Source of the DNA: Pseudomonadota bacterium
Lineage (GTDB): Bacteria; Pseudomonadota; Gammaproteobacteria; Burkholderiales; Ferrovaceae
DNA: 18,303 bases
Direction: 5' to 3'
Assembly (NCBI GenBank): GCA_021804705.1
Contig: JAJZHC010000010.1
Location: 1 to 18,303 of the forward strand
Shown: positions 6,057 to 14,438 of the stretch, in pieces
Layout of the letters: each line of letters begins with the position of its first letter
How positions within the stretch are numbered: position 1 is the first letter of the stretch
The notes under the pieces: generated by a model
Told to the model about the DNA's origin: nothing
The model's database searches: none
What the model saw: only the letters and a program-made list of their open reading frames with translations
Program-made: the position numbers and the translations under genes

Positions 6057-6929
6057 ATGCTTACGTCACGCAAGACAGTATCCTTGAACATACTTTCCCT
6101 GTTTCTGGCAGGCGTTCTGCAGGGCCCAGCCTTGGCTGCAACTGCTGCTTCAACGCCAGAATCAGGCAAAGCCCATCAGGAAGGAGCCCAGGCCCTGATC
6201 AAGGAACGACAGCACCTTGCCCGAGAAGCAGTGGAGGCTCAGGAAGCCATGCTGACCGCTATTTACCAGCTTGCAAATCATGACAAGGACGGCGCCTACA
6301 AATCGCTGACCACAGCTTCAGGAAAACTGGACGTGTTGCTAGCGCGCGATCCCCACCTCAGCATGCTGCCGGTGGACGTTCGCGCCACCACCACGGACCT
6401 GAAGGCTGATCCGAAGGCAGTGAAGGAAACCCTGTCCCAGGTCAGGGCCAAACTCGCGGCCGGAAAAATTCAGGAAGCCCGGACCATGCTGGAGCCTCTC
6501 ACGAGCGAAATCCGTATCAGCACTGACTACATGCCCATGGAAACTTACCCCAAAGCCATCAAGGAAGCCACTCGGGATACCCAGGCTGGCAACACGGATG
6601 CTGCAGCCCAGATCCTGGCTGACACATTGAGTTCGCTGGTCACCAAGGTCAACGTGATTCCCCTGCCGCCGCTCAAGGCAGAGTCTGATGTGCAGGATGC
6701 GGAAACCATGTTCCAGGCAGACCCGGTCAAGAACAAGCAGGCTGCCCTGGATCTTCTGAAGCATGCCTCGCAACAGCTTGAGCTGGGCAGCCTTCTGGGT
6801 TATGGGGATTTCAAAACCGTGAAACAGGAGATGGATTCGGTGAAGCACAAAGTCCAGGGCGGCAGTGCGGACAATGGTCTGTTTGGTCGTCTCAAATCCT
6901 TGCTCAAGGATGCGCGCAGCAAAATATAG
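6057..6929 (+). CDS. Secreted YfdX-family protein
   Basis: The product is 290 residues and begins with a signal peptide (basic MLTSRK, a hydrophobic core SLNILSLFLAGVL, cleavage probably after PALA at about residue 29), so it is predicted to be periplasmic. The mature part is almost entirely helical and Ala/Lys/Gln-rich. It fits the YfdX family: paired helical repeats beginning EAxxAIxxxxxAL-like, a central 'RISTDYMPMETYPKAIKEA' block and a 'NVIPLPPL' linker. YfdX in enterobacteria belongs to the EvgA acid/drug-response regulon, but the biochemical role is not established. I chose ATG 6057 instead of the frame start at 6003 because GGAGG at 6045-6049 lies 7 nt upstream and the signal peptide starts there. 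The gene stands alone. Codon use is GC-rich again, unlike the chemoreceptor upstream. Confidence 0.82.
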   Translation: MLTSRKTVSLNILSLFLAGVLQGPALAATAASTPESGKAHQEGAQALIKERQHLAREAVEAQEAMLTAIYQLANHDKDGAYKSLTTASGKLDVLLARDPHLSMLPVDVRATTTDLKADPKAVKETLSQVRAKLAAGKIQEARTMLEPLTSEIRISTDYMPMETYPKAIKEATRDTQAGNTDAAAQILADTLSSLVTKVNVIPLPPLKAESDVQDAETMFQADPVKNKQAALDLLKHASQQLELGSLLGYGDFKTVKQEMDSVKHKVQGGSADNGLFGRLKSLLKDARSKI

Positions 6930-6986
6930 CAACCCGCGCTCACGTTCGTTGTTAGTCCAGGCGCCAGACGGCCTCGATGGGAGGCG

Positions 6987-7415
6987 TCATCCGCCCTTCT
7001 TGATGGCGGCCAGCTGTTCGCGGATGATGCGTTCGGCATCTTCGGGTGGCAGGTCGACGCCACCCATCAGCGGGCGCACCTCGATGCAACAGGGCTGCCC
7101 AGGAAACGGCGCCGGAAAACGCTGCGCCCAGGCCAGTGCTTCGTCGCGTGATCGCACCTCGATCAGCGTGTAGCCTGCAATTAATTCCTTGGTATCAGCG
7201 AAGGGGCCGTCCATGACGCGCGGCTGGCCGGCGGAGTCATATTGCACGCGAAATCCCTGACTGCTGGGCTGCAAACCGGCTCCATCGAGTAGTACGCCAG
7301 CCTTGGCCATCTCGTCATGGAATGCCATCATGCGCGGCACGAGCGTAGGGTCATCAGGGAAGTCGCCAGCCTCGCTCATTGCGGTGGCGCGAACTTGGAT
7401 CATATAACGGGGCAT
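6987..7415 (-). CDS. YCII/DGPF-domain protein (YciI-like)
   Basis: This is a 142-residue soluble protein with a single YCII-related fold. It starts MPRYMIQVRAT, which forms the first strand. The segment VMDGPFADTKELIAGYTLIE carries the DGPF motif that gives this group its older name, and a C-terminal ferredoxin-like strand follows (CCIEVRPL). Members are often encoded beside ECF sigma factors; none is present here, and the neighbours (YfdX upstream, the TPR/methyltransferase gene downstream) are transcribed in the opposite direction. The biochemical activity of DGPF proteins is not settled. The ATG at 7413-7415 has AGGAG (7422-7426) 6 nt upstream. Length is usual for the family. Confidence 0.86.
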   Translation of the reverse strand: MPRYMIQVRATAMSEAGDFPDDPTLVPRMMAFHDEMAKAGVLLDGAGLQPSSQGFRVQYDSAGQPRVMDGPFADTKELIAGYTLIEVRSRDEALAWAQRFPAPFPGQPCCIEVRPLMGGVDLPPEDAERIIREQLAAIKKGG

Positions 7416-7617
7416 GGAGGTCTCCTAAAAATGGTTACCTTACACGACGAACGGCGACGGCGCATTTCGACTAGTCGGCAAACGAATTGCAAAAAATTGC
7501 TACATCGCTGATTCAGCGAATGACCCCCTGCTACACTCCGATGCCCTGTCACGAGTGGGGGTTCCCCAAGCCGGGTAGAGGAACGCCCCAGAAATGGCCA
7601 ATTTCCAGGGTTAGCGA
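7416..7617. other. Divergent intergenic region between the YCII and TPR/methyltransferase genes
   Basis: About 200 bp separate two divergent genes and must hold both promoters. The minus-strand ribosome site (AGGAG, 7422-7426) is clear. For the plus-strand gene only a modest AGGG (7607-7610) is visible 7 nt before the ATG. I could not identify convincing promoter hexamers, and I see no small gene. Confidence 0.4.
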
Positions 7618-10056
7618 ATGGGCGTCGGAAGAAATGATCCTTGTCCCTGCGGCAGCGGGCTGAAGTACAAAATATGTTGCCAACCCAAGCTGGCATCAGC
7701 CAATTCTGCTCAATCCCTCCTGGCTAAACTTTCTGCCCCGCCACAGACTGAATCGAACCAGCTGGCCACCCTGTTCAATTCCGGGCGCTATGGGGAGATG
7801 GAAAACCTGGCCCGCAAACTACTCGAGCAGTATCCAGACTCCGGATTGATCTGGAAGGCTCTGGGGGCGTCCCTTACAGCACAAAATAAAATGGCACTGT
7901 CCACGTTGCAACGGGCGGCCGAACTGCTGCCCCACGATGTCGAAGCACATTACAACTTGGGCAATGCCTTGAAAGTTCTCGGGCGGCTCGATGACGCGGC
8001 AACCCATTATCGCACCGTAATCAAGCTCAAGCCTGATCTCGCCCAGGCCCACAACAATCTGGGCAACGTCCTGATCGTTTTGGGGCAGCTTGAAGACGCC
8101 GTGGAAAGTTATCGTCGCGCAGTCCAGTTCAAGCCGGATTACGCCGAAGCCCATTACAACCTGGGTAACACCCTGAAAGCGCAGGGACGGTTTGATGATG
8201 CGGTGACGTGCTATCGTCGGGCACTCAAGTTCAGACCCGGTTTCGCCGAAGCACACTGCAACCTGGGCGTCCTCCTCAATGACCTGGGGCATTTTGATGA
8301 CGCCGCAGCAAGCTACTGTAGCGCTCTGGAGTTCAAGCCAGAATTTGCCATGGCCCTGAATAACCTTGCCTTGCTACGCAATGCACAGGGCAAGTCAACG
8401 ACGGCCATGAACTGCATTATGCAATCGCTCCGACTTCAGGAAACGGTTGAAGCCAAAAGCATTTTTGTGGCATGCGCCAAGCATCTCAATGTGGCAACAG
8501 CCCCGGCCGAGATTCGCCTGGCGCTGGTTCGTGCCTTGACAGAAAACTGGGGAAGACCCACCGATCTTTCGGGAGTATGCATCCGCTGGGTCAAGCTGAA
8601 CCCGGACGTTCAGAAGGCCATGGCATGGGCCACCAAAGCATGGCCGCGACGCTTGTCAATTCATGACCTGCCCGGGCCCGACAACCTCGCCAACTTTCAA
8701 ACGGACCCCTTGCTGTGCGCCTTGCTCAACGCAGCCCGTGTTGACGACATCGAGACCGAGCGCTTTCTCACTGTGGTGCGGCTCATCCTGCTCGAGGCCG
8801 TCGATGGGGCGCAGCCCTCCGGGGGCGAAAACAGGTGGACTCTGGATTTCTACTGCGCTCTGGCGAATCAGTGTTTCATTAATGAATACGTGTTCCCGTA
8901 CACAGATGCCGAAATCCGGAAAGCGGGTGAACTACGGCAGGCACTGGTTGCTGCGCTGGATGCACAGACCGACATTCCAGCGCTTTGGCCGGTGGCAGTT
9001 GCGGCCTACTTCCCGCTCGACTCCATTCCGCTTGCTGCACGACTTCTGGAAAAACCCTGGCCAGACCCGGTGATGGCTGTACTTGACCAACAGGTACGCG
9101 AACCGGAAGAAGAGCGCCAGTTGCGGGCAACGATTCCTCAAATGACCCGCATCGAAGACCAAGTATCGCTTCAGGTGCAGCGCCAGTATGAAGATCACCC
9201 ATACCCCCGCTGGATCAAGGTGGCCCCAATACCACAAGCCAAACCCCTGCTCGGCTATTTGTCCCAAAAACTCCCTCTGGCCGATTTAATGCATTGCACC
9301 CTGACGGGGGATGCCGATGTTTTGATTGCCGGATGCGGCACGGGCCAGCACGCCATTGAAACGGCGAGGCAACTCCAGGGGGCAAAGGTACTCGCCGTTG
9401 ACTTGAGTCTGAGTAGCCTCTGTTACGCAAAGCGCAAGACAAGGGAACTTGGCCTGACCTCCATCGAGTATGGTCAGGCCGACCTGCTCCATTTGGGGAC
9501 CATCGGCCGCAACTTTAACCTGATTGAGTCCGTGGGGGTGTTACATCACCTTGAGAATCACTGGGCAGGGTGGCGGGTGCTGCTGTCCATCCTGCGCCCG
9601 GGTGGGTTCATGAAACTCGGTTTCTACAGCGAATTGGCGCGAAGAGACATCGTCAAGGCGCGCGCCTTGATCGCCGAGCAAGGTTATGGAACCACGGACC
9701 ACGACATTCGAGCTTGCAGGCAATATCTGCTCGAACTGGACCACCATGAAAATCTTGGATTGGCCGTCAGGGCTCTCGATTTTTTCAGTACCAGCTCCTG
9801 TCGCGATCTGCTCTTTCACGTCCAGGAGCATCGCCTGTCACTGGCAACCATTAGCGGGTTTTTGCGGGACAACAATCTGAGATTTCTTGGGTTTGAACTG
9901 GATCCCAGGGTGATGACCGCCTATCGGTTGCGCTTTCCCAATGATTCAACGCTCACCCAGCTTGATCAGTGGCAGTCATTCGAGAACGAAAACCCGGATA
10001 CATTTTTCGGGATGTACCAATTCTGGATCCAAAAGCCACCCGATGCGTTGAGTTAG
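7618..10056 (+). CDS. SEC-C zinc motif / TPR array / SAM methyltransferase fusion protein
   Basis: This is an 812-residue cytoplasmic protein with three recognisable parts. Residues 1-21 (RNDPCPCGSGLKYKICC) form a SEC-C motif, a zinc-binding CxC...CC hook best known from the SecA C-terminus. Residues about 45-276 contain around six to seven TPR units of 34 residues; the best are four consecutive ones starting near 108 (AHYNLGNALKVLGRLDDA and its copies), similar to OGT-type TPRs. After a less conserved helical segment (about 280-515) comes QRQYEDHPYPRW and a class I SAM-dependent methyltransferase domain (about 520-805): motif I VLIAGCGTGQ at 568-577, acidic end of strand 2 at Asp595, ADLLHL at 621, and the post-motif segment IESVGVLHHLENH (636-648). 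TPR plus methyltransferase suggests modification of a protein partner, but neither target nor pathway is visible. It is a monocistronic gene ending just before the palindromic terminator. Confidence 0.85.
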   Translation: MGVGRNDPCPCGSGLKYKICCQPKLASANSAQSLLAKLSAPPQTESNQLATLFNSGRYGEMENLARKLLEQYPDSGLIWKALGASLTAQNKMALSTLQRAAELLPHDVEAHYNLGNALKVLGRLDDAATHYRTVIKLKPDLAQAHNNLGNVLIVLGQLEDAVESYRRAVQFKPDYAEAHYNLGNTLKAQGRFDDAVTCYRRALKFRPGFAEAHCNLGVLLNDLGHFDDAAASYCSALEFKPEFAMALNNLALLRNAQGKSTTAMNCIMQSLRLQETVEAKSIFVACAKHLNVATAPAEIRLALVRALTENWGRPTDLSGVCIRWVKLNPDVQKAMAWATKAWPRRLSIHDLPGPDNLANFQTDPLLCALLNAARVDDIETERFLTVVRLILLEAVDGAQPSGGENRWTLDFYCALANQCFINEYVFPYTDAEIRKAGELRQALVAALDAQTDIPALWPVAVAAYFPLDSIPLAARLLEKPWPDPVMAVLDQQVREPEEERQLRATIPQMTRIEDQVSLQVQRQYEDHPYPRWIKVAPIPQAKPLLGYLSQKLPLADLMHCTLTGDADVLIAGCGTGQHAIETARQLQGAKVLAVDLSLSSLCYAKRKTRELGLTSIEYGQADLLHLGTIGRNFNLIESVGVLHHLENHWAGWRVLLSILRPGGFMKLGFYSELARRDIVKARALIAEQGYGTTDHDIRACRQYLLELDHHENLGLAVRALDFFSTSSCRDLLFHVQEHRLSLATISGFLRDNNLRFLGFELDPRVMTAYRLRFPNDSTLTQLDQWQSFENENPDTFFGMYQFWIQKPPDALS

Positions 10057-10058
10057 GC

Positions 10059-10109
10059 GGGGGAAAATGGGGACAGACCCCAAAACGGGGTCTGTCCCCA
10101 TTTTCCCCC
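10059..10109. repeat. Palindromic repeat copy 2, likely bidirectional terminator
   Basis: Two perfectly complementary 23-base arms (10059-10081 and 10087-10109) enclose the loop AAAAC. The inner arm is the same GGGGACAGACCCC core seen at 1690-1702; the outer extension is GGGGGAAAAT / ATTTTCCCCC. The element fills the gap between the methyltransferase stop (TAG 10054-10056) and the stop of the convergent response regulator (10109-10111), sharing one base with the latter. Folding is equally strong in both transcripts, and the A-run before the core gives a U-run after the hairpin on one strand and the reverse on the other. A terminator role for the whole urease-regulator operon is likely. Confidence 0.88.
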
Positions 10110-11035
10110 TAACCCAGGGCCGGCATCTTGACGCGCTTCATGGCAAGCCCCGCAGCAGAGGTGCGCGTTTCCACGCCGAGTTTTTCGAACACATGTTCCA
10201 GATGCTTGTCCACGGTGCGCCGGCTGCTGCCCAGAATCATGCCGATTTCCCGATTGGTCTTGCCGTTGACCACCCAGAACAGCACCTCGGCTTCCCGCAG
10301 GGTCAAAGCGAAAGCCGCTGACAACGCCTGGATCAGATCTCCCCGGTTTTCCTCACGTAAGGTGATGACCATCTCCTGATCCGAGTCGCCAGGGTGCACG
10401 CTGCCCAATAATCGCTTCGTACCCCTTTCCAGGATGATGGGAGCATCCTGCCCCCGACTTGCGGCTTCACGCACCTTCACAACCCATTCCATGAGCGGTG
10501 GCGGGACCTGCGCATCCACCATACCGAAATAGTCATTGAGCAGCGTCCAGGCCTGGGGCGTTTTCCAGACGATCCGCCCTTCGGTCTCATGAATGGTGAC
10601 CGCTGCCTGATCAAGCCGGTCCAGCGTTGTGCGCGCCTGCTTGATATGGCGCGCATTCTGCATGTGGGCCGCAATCCGCGCGAGGACCTCCTGGGGCCGG
10701 ATAGGTTTGGTTACATAGTCCGAGCCGCCGCTCGCGAAGGCGGCCACCACGCTCTCGGTTTCAGTCAGCCCCGTCATGAAAATGATGGGGATATGCTGCG
10801 TGTCAAAATCCGCTTTCAACGCCTGGGCCACCTGAAAGCCATCCATGCCCGGCATCAGGGCATCCAGCAGGATGACGTCAGGCCGGTTCTTGTGGGCGCT
10901 TTGCAAGGCACTCTCCCCGCTGGTGGCCACCAGAACCACATATCCCGCCTCATCCAGGGCATCGTGGAGCAGGGCAAGGTTTTCAGGCACGTCGTCCACA
11001 ATCAGGACGATCCCGTCTCCGATTCTGTCATGCAT
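10109..11035 (-). CDS. LuxR-type response regulator (REC - PAS-like - HTH)
   Basis: This 308-residue protein has an N-terminal receiver domain (about residues 8-125) with acidic pair Asp14/Asp15, phospho-acceptor Asp58 in LLDALMPGMDG, and the conserved Lys110 in VTKPI. A central segment of about 100 residues (starting LDQAAVTIHETEGRIVWKT) looks PAS-like. The C-terminus is a LuxR/FixJ helix-turn-helix (about 244-296; LTLREAEVLFWVVNGKTNRE, then RRTVDKHLEHVFEKLGV). It should bind DNA when phosphorylated. I prefer ATG 11035 (AGAGG at 11044-11048, 8 nt spacing) over the in-frame TTG at 11056. It overlaps the stop of the sensor-kinase gene by 8 nt, which indicates translational coupling and makes that kinase its natural partner. 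It is the last gene of the urease transcription unit before the palindromic terminator. Confidence 0.92.
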   Translation of the reverse strand: MHDRIGDGIVLIVDDVPENLALLHDALDEAGYVVLVATSGESALQSAHKNRPDVILLDALMPGMDGFQVAQALKADFDTQHIPIIFMTGLTETESVVAAFASGGSDYVTKPIRPQEVLARIAAHMQNARHIKQARTTLDRLDQAAVTIHETEGRIVWKTPQAWTLLNDYFGMVDAQVPPPLMEWVVKVREAASRGQDAPIILERGTKRLLGSVHPGDSDQEMVITLREENRGDLIQALSAAFALTLREAEVLFWVVNGKTNREIGMILGSSRRTVDKHLEHVFEKLGVETRTSAAGLAMKRVKMPALG

Positions 11036-14000
11036 GTTCCGCTTCCTCTTTGCCAAGCCCAGCCTTCAACAGCGTTTTCATGGCATCAAACTGAAACTGC
11101 CCGGACAACCTGCGCATCGCAGCCACGAACCCCTCGTAACGCGGGTCCAGCGCTTCGATTTCCCCCAGTTGGGTCGCCACGCCACGGACGTAACCGCGCT
11201 CCACGTGAGCCAGCAAACGCTGCAGTTGGGCGTGCGGCGGGTAGATCATGGGAACAAGGGGAACGGGCACCCGTTCCGTGTCGGGCACTTCTGTCGCCGT
11301 GACCCATTCCAGCCTGAGATGCCGGCCAATCCAGTCCACCAGGTCGTAGAGGCGCACCGGTTTGGTGATGAAGTTCTCTGCGGTGATGCCCACCTCGTTT
11401 TCTGCACCACGCTCGAAGGCATTGGCAGAAATGATGGCGATCTCGCATTCACTCAGCCCGCTTGCGCGAATGCGCCGGATGGTTTGCCAACCGTCCATAT
11501 CGGGCATGGCAAGGTCCATGAAGATCAGGTGCGGACAGAAGCGTGGCAGGATGTCGAGACACTCCTGGCCACTGCTGGCCTCAGCCAGTTGAAATCCCAG
11601 AGGGACCAGCATGCTCACCAGCAGGTCACGATCGTTCTTTTCGTTATCCACCACCAGAATCCGGCGCCGCACGCCCACATAACCCACACATTTCTGGTGG
11701 CGCGGTTCGCTGGCGGATTGCAGGGGCCTGATGTGGGGCAGGAACAGGCGGATCTTGAAACGCGACCCTCGCCCCAGGGTGCTCTCCACGGACAGTTCGC
11801 CCCCCATGAGGTCCGTCAACATTTTGGCGATGGTGAGCCCCAACCCCGTCCCGCCTGTGGCGCCCACGTGGGTAGCCGTACCACGAGCGAAGGGCTCGAA
11901 GATGATCTCCAGCTCCTTGGGGTCGATGCCCGGTCCGGTATCCTCGATCTCGATCACCGCAATCTCGTTTTGATAACGCAGATGAAAGACCACCTCGCCC
12001 TGGGTGGTGAATTTCACTGCGTTTCCCAGGATGTTGATCAGAATCTGGCGCAGTCGGCCCACATCCGCGCGCACGAAGGCAGGCAATTCGCCCGAGGGGC
12101 GGTAGAAGAACTGGATGCCCTTGTTATGGGCCTGAACCTCGAACATGCTGACGATCTGCTCGACGAATTCAAGAAAATTCAGGGGCTTGATCTCGAGCCG
12201 CAACTTGCCCCCCTCGATACGCGCAATGTCGAGGGTACCCTCGATCAGGGACAGCAGATGGTCGCCACTTCTGCGGATCACGCTCACCGCCTGACGGCGG
12301 TTTTCCGGAATTGACGTATCGCCATCGAGAATCTGGGCATAGCCCAGGATGCTATTCAGCGGAGTGCGCAATTCGTGGCTGATAGCCATGATGTAACGGC
12401 TCTTGGCCTGGTTGGCCTGGTCCGCAAAACGCTTTGCCCCCTGGAGCAGCAGATCGGTTTGATGATGCGAATTGATTTCCTGGAGCAGCAGTTCGGTCTG
12501 GTGCCGGGCCTCTTCCTGGGCCACATGACGGCTTTTGCTGGTCAGCACCATCCACCAGGCTATGATGCCCGAAATCAGCAGCAGCGCCGACCCGATCCGT
12601 ACATAGGTACTGCGCAGATAGCCCAGCAGTTCGTCATCTGCCGGCTTCAGGGTGAGTATCTCCTGATAGTACAGAAAGCTCATCACGAGGCCGAGAAACA
12701 GGGTAAATCCCAGCATCATGAGCAGATACTGCCCCAAACCCGCTTTCAGATAAGGCACCATGGATTGGGGCAGGAACTTGCCGATGAAGCGGGTCCATTG
12801 CTCCGTCAATGACGCCTGGGGTTTGCACTGGTCGTGGCAACGCACATCCAGCGTACAACACAGGGAACAGATGTTGCCACGATACGCCGGACAGCTGGCC
12901 AGATCTTCGCGTTCGTAGCGCACCCCGCAAATCAGGCAGGTCTGCTCGGCAACCCGATCCGCCTGCGGCATCAGCGCCGTGGGACGCGCGATGTAATACT
13001 TGCCCTGGGTCACCCAGGCCAGGAGTGGGGAGAGCATCAGGGGCAACAGGACGGCAATCAGGATGGCGAAGGGCTGCAGCCCGGGTCCGAACAGCCCCAG
13101 ATACACGGACAGGGACAGGACTGAGGTGATCCCCATGGCACCAAACCCTACCGGATTGATGTCGTAGAGGTAGGCCCGGCGAAACTCGATACCCTGGGGG
13201 GAAAACCCCAGGCGCTTGTTGATCACGAGATCAGCCACCACCGACATGACCCACGGCACTGCCACGTTGGAAAACAGGGCGAGCACGCGATCCATGACCT
13301 GCAGCAGGTTGAGCTCCATCAGCATGAGCGCAATCAGGGTGTTGAATACTACCCAGACCACGCGCCCGGGATGACTGTGGGTCAACCGCGAAAAAAAGTT
13401 GGACCAGGCGAGAGAGCCAGCGTAGGCATTGGTGACATTGATCTTGAGCTGGGACACGATGACGAACAGCGCGGTCATGGCCAACGCCCAGTGACCCTGG
13501 GTGAACACGAAGCCAAAGGCATTCAGGTACATCTGGTTGGGGTTCACGGCCAGAACTTCAGGCACGCCATAACGAAGGGCCAGGAAGGCCAGGAAGGCAC
13601 CGCCCATCATCTTCAGGGCACTCAACACCAGCCAGCCCGATCCGCCCACCAGCACGCCCAGATTCCAGCGATTCCTGTTTTGTTCCGTCGCCTCAGGCAT
13701 GAAGCGCAAATAGTCGGCCTGTTCGCCCATCTGGGCGATGAGGGGCATGACCACGGCACATGCCGCCACGAAAAGACGCAGGTCAAAGTGGATGCCGGTT
13801 CCTGCGCTCCCCCCAAAGTGGCTGAACAGGACGAAATCCTGGGACCGGTTGAGCAACAGATAGACATAAGGCAACAGCAGCAGGAACAGCCAGACGGGCT
13901 GGGTGTAACTCTGGAAACGGCTGATGGCCGTGATGCCCAGGGCCACCAGGGGAATCACGATGAGGGCGCAAATCATGTAGCCCCAGACCTCTGGAATGCC

Positions 14001-14438
14001 GAAGGCAAGATTCAATGCGGAAGCCATGATGGCGGCTTCGAGGGCGAAAAAGATGAAGGTGAATGCGGCGTAGACCAACGAGGTCACCGTGGATCCCAGA
14101 TAGCCAAAACCAGAACCACGCGTCAACAGATCCATATCGAGACCGAAGCGCGCCGAGTAGCGGCTGATGGGCAGGCTTGCCAGAAAAATGATCAGGCCGG
14201 ACACCAGGATGGCCAGGGCCGCGTTGATGAAACCAAAACTCATCAGGAGCGTGGCCCCGATGGCCTCCAGGACCAGAAAGGATGACGAGCTGAAGGCTGT
14301 GTTGGCTACCTGCCAGATGGACCATTTACGAAAGCTGCGCGGCGTAAATCGCAGGGCGTAGTCTTCCAGCACCTCGTTGGCCACCCAGGTGTTGTAGTCC
14401 CGTCGAACATTGAAAATGTCCTGGCTGGCAACGCTCAT
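11028..14438 (-). CDS. NCS1 permease-like sensor / hybrid histidine kinase / receiver fusion
   Basis: This is a 1136-residue membrane protein. Residues about 25-480 form a complete NCS1-type permease-like domain (nucleobase/hydantoin/allantoin transporter family) with about 12 membrane helices, including the family-like KINVTNAYAGSLAWSNFF (332-349). Residues 501-538 carry eight Cys in the order CxxC, C, CxxCC, C, C (C501, C504, C516, C524, C527, C528, C534, C538), a likely metal or redox site. Two further TM helices (about 568-590 and 614-632) lead to a coiled-coil linker, a HisKA domain with SHELRTPL (His688), a HATPase with N806 and DTGPGI (833-838), and a receiver with Asp931, phospho-Asp975 and Lys1026. 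A helical tail of about 95 residues ends the protein; it shows no clear HPt motif. Its ATG overlaps the ureG stop by 4 nt (ATGA), and the next gene is its probable response regulator. A role as a nitrogen-compound sensor linked to urease is inference. Confidence 0.9.
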   Translation of the reverse strand: MSVASQDIFNVRRDYNTWVANEVLEDYALRFTPRSFRKWSIWQVANTAFSSSSFLVLEAIGATLLMSFGFINAALAILVSGLIIFLASLPISRYSARFGLDMDLLTRGSGFGYLGSTVTSLVYAAFTFIFFALEAAIMASALNLAFGIPEVWGYMICALIVIPLVALGITAISRFQSYTQPVWLFLLLLPYVYLLLNRSQDFVLFSHFGGSAGTGIHFDLRLFVAACAVVMPLIAQMGEQADYLRFMPEATEQNRNRWNLGVLVGGSGWLVLSALKMMGGAFLAFLALRYGVPEVLAVNPNQMYLNAFGFVFTQGHWALAMTALFVIVSQLKINVTNAYAGSLAWSNFFSRLTHSHPGRVVWVVFNTLIALMLMELNLLQVMDRVLALFSNVAVPWVMSVVADLVINKRLGFSPQGIEFRRAYLYDINPVGFGAMGITSVLSLSVYLGLFGPGLQPFAILIAVLLPLMLSPLLAWVTQGKYYIARPTALMPQADRVAEQTCLICGVRYEREDLASCPAYRGNICSLCCTLDVRCHDQCKPQASLTEQWTRFIGKFLPQSMVPYLKAGLGQYLLMMLGFTLFLGLVMSFLYYQEILTLKPADDELLGYLRSTYVRIGSALLLISGIIAWWMVLTSKSRHVAQEEARHQTELLLQEINSHHQTDLLLQGAKRFADQANQAKSRYIMAISHELRTPLNSILGYAQILDGDTSIPENRRQAVSVIRRSGDHLLSLIEGTLDIARIEGGKLRLEIKPLNFLEFVEQIVSMFEVQAHNKGIQFFYRPSGELPAFVRADVGRLRQILINILGNAVKFTTQGEVVFHLRYQNEIAVIEIEDTGPGIDPKELEIIFEPFARGTATHVGATGGTGLGLTIAKMLTDLMGGELSVESTLGRGSRFKIRLFLPHIRPLQSASEPRHQKCVGYVGVRRRILVVDNEKNDRDLLVSMLVPLGFQLAEASSGQECLDILPRFCPHLIFMDLAMPDMDGWQTIRRIRASGLSECEIAIISANAFERGAENEVGITAENFITKPVRLYDLVDWIGRHLRLEWVTATEVPDTERVPVPLVPMIYPPHAQLQRLLAHVERGYVRGVATQLGEIEALDPRYEGFVAAMRRLSGQFQFDAMKTLLKAGLGKEEAEHA

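Noticed and set aside
7819..8292. A minus-strand open frame with internal repeats
   Set aside because: The repeats are the mirror image of the TPR units encoded on the plus strand.
10067..10321. Small plus-strand frame starting MGTDPKTGSVP
   Set aside because: It begins in the palindromic repeat and continues antisense to the LuxR regulator; it is a product of the repeat, not a gene.
10845..12314. A 489-codon open frame on the plus strand opposite the sensor kinase
   Set aside because: It is the antisense shadow of a GC-rich gene with clear kinase and receiver motifs; the translation is His/Gln-rich low-complexity sequence with no family signature.
13371..14285. A 304-codon plus-strand open frame opposite the NCS1 permease domain
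   Set aside because: Its Gly/His/Gln-rich translation is what hydrophobic helices look like in antisense; no domain and no ribosome site.
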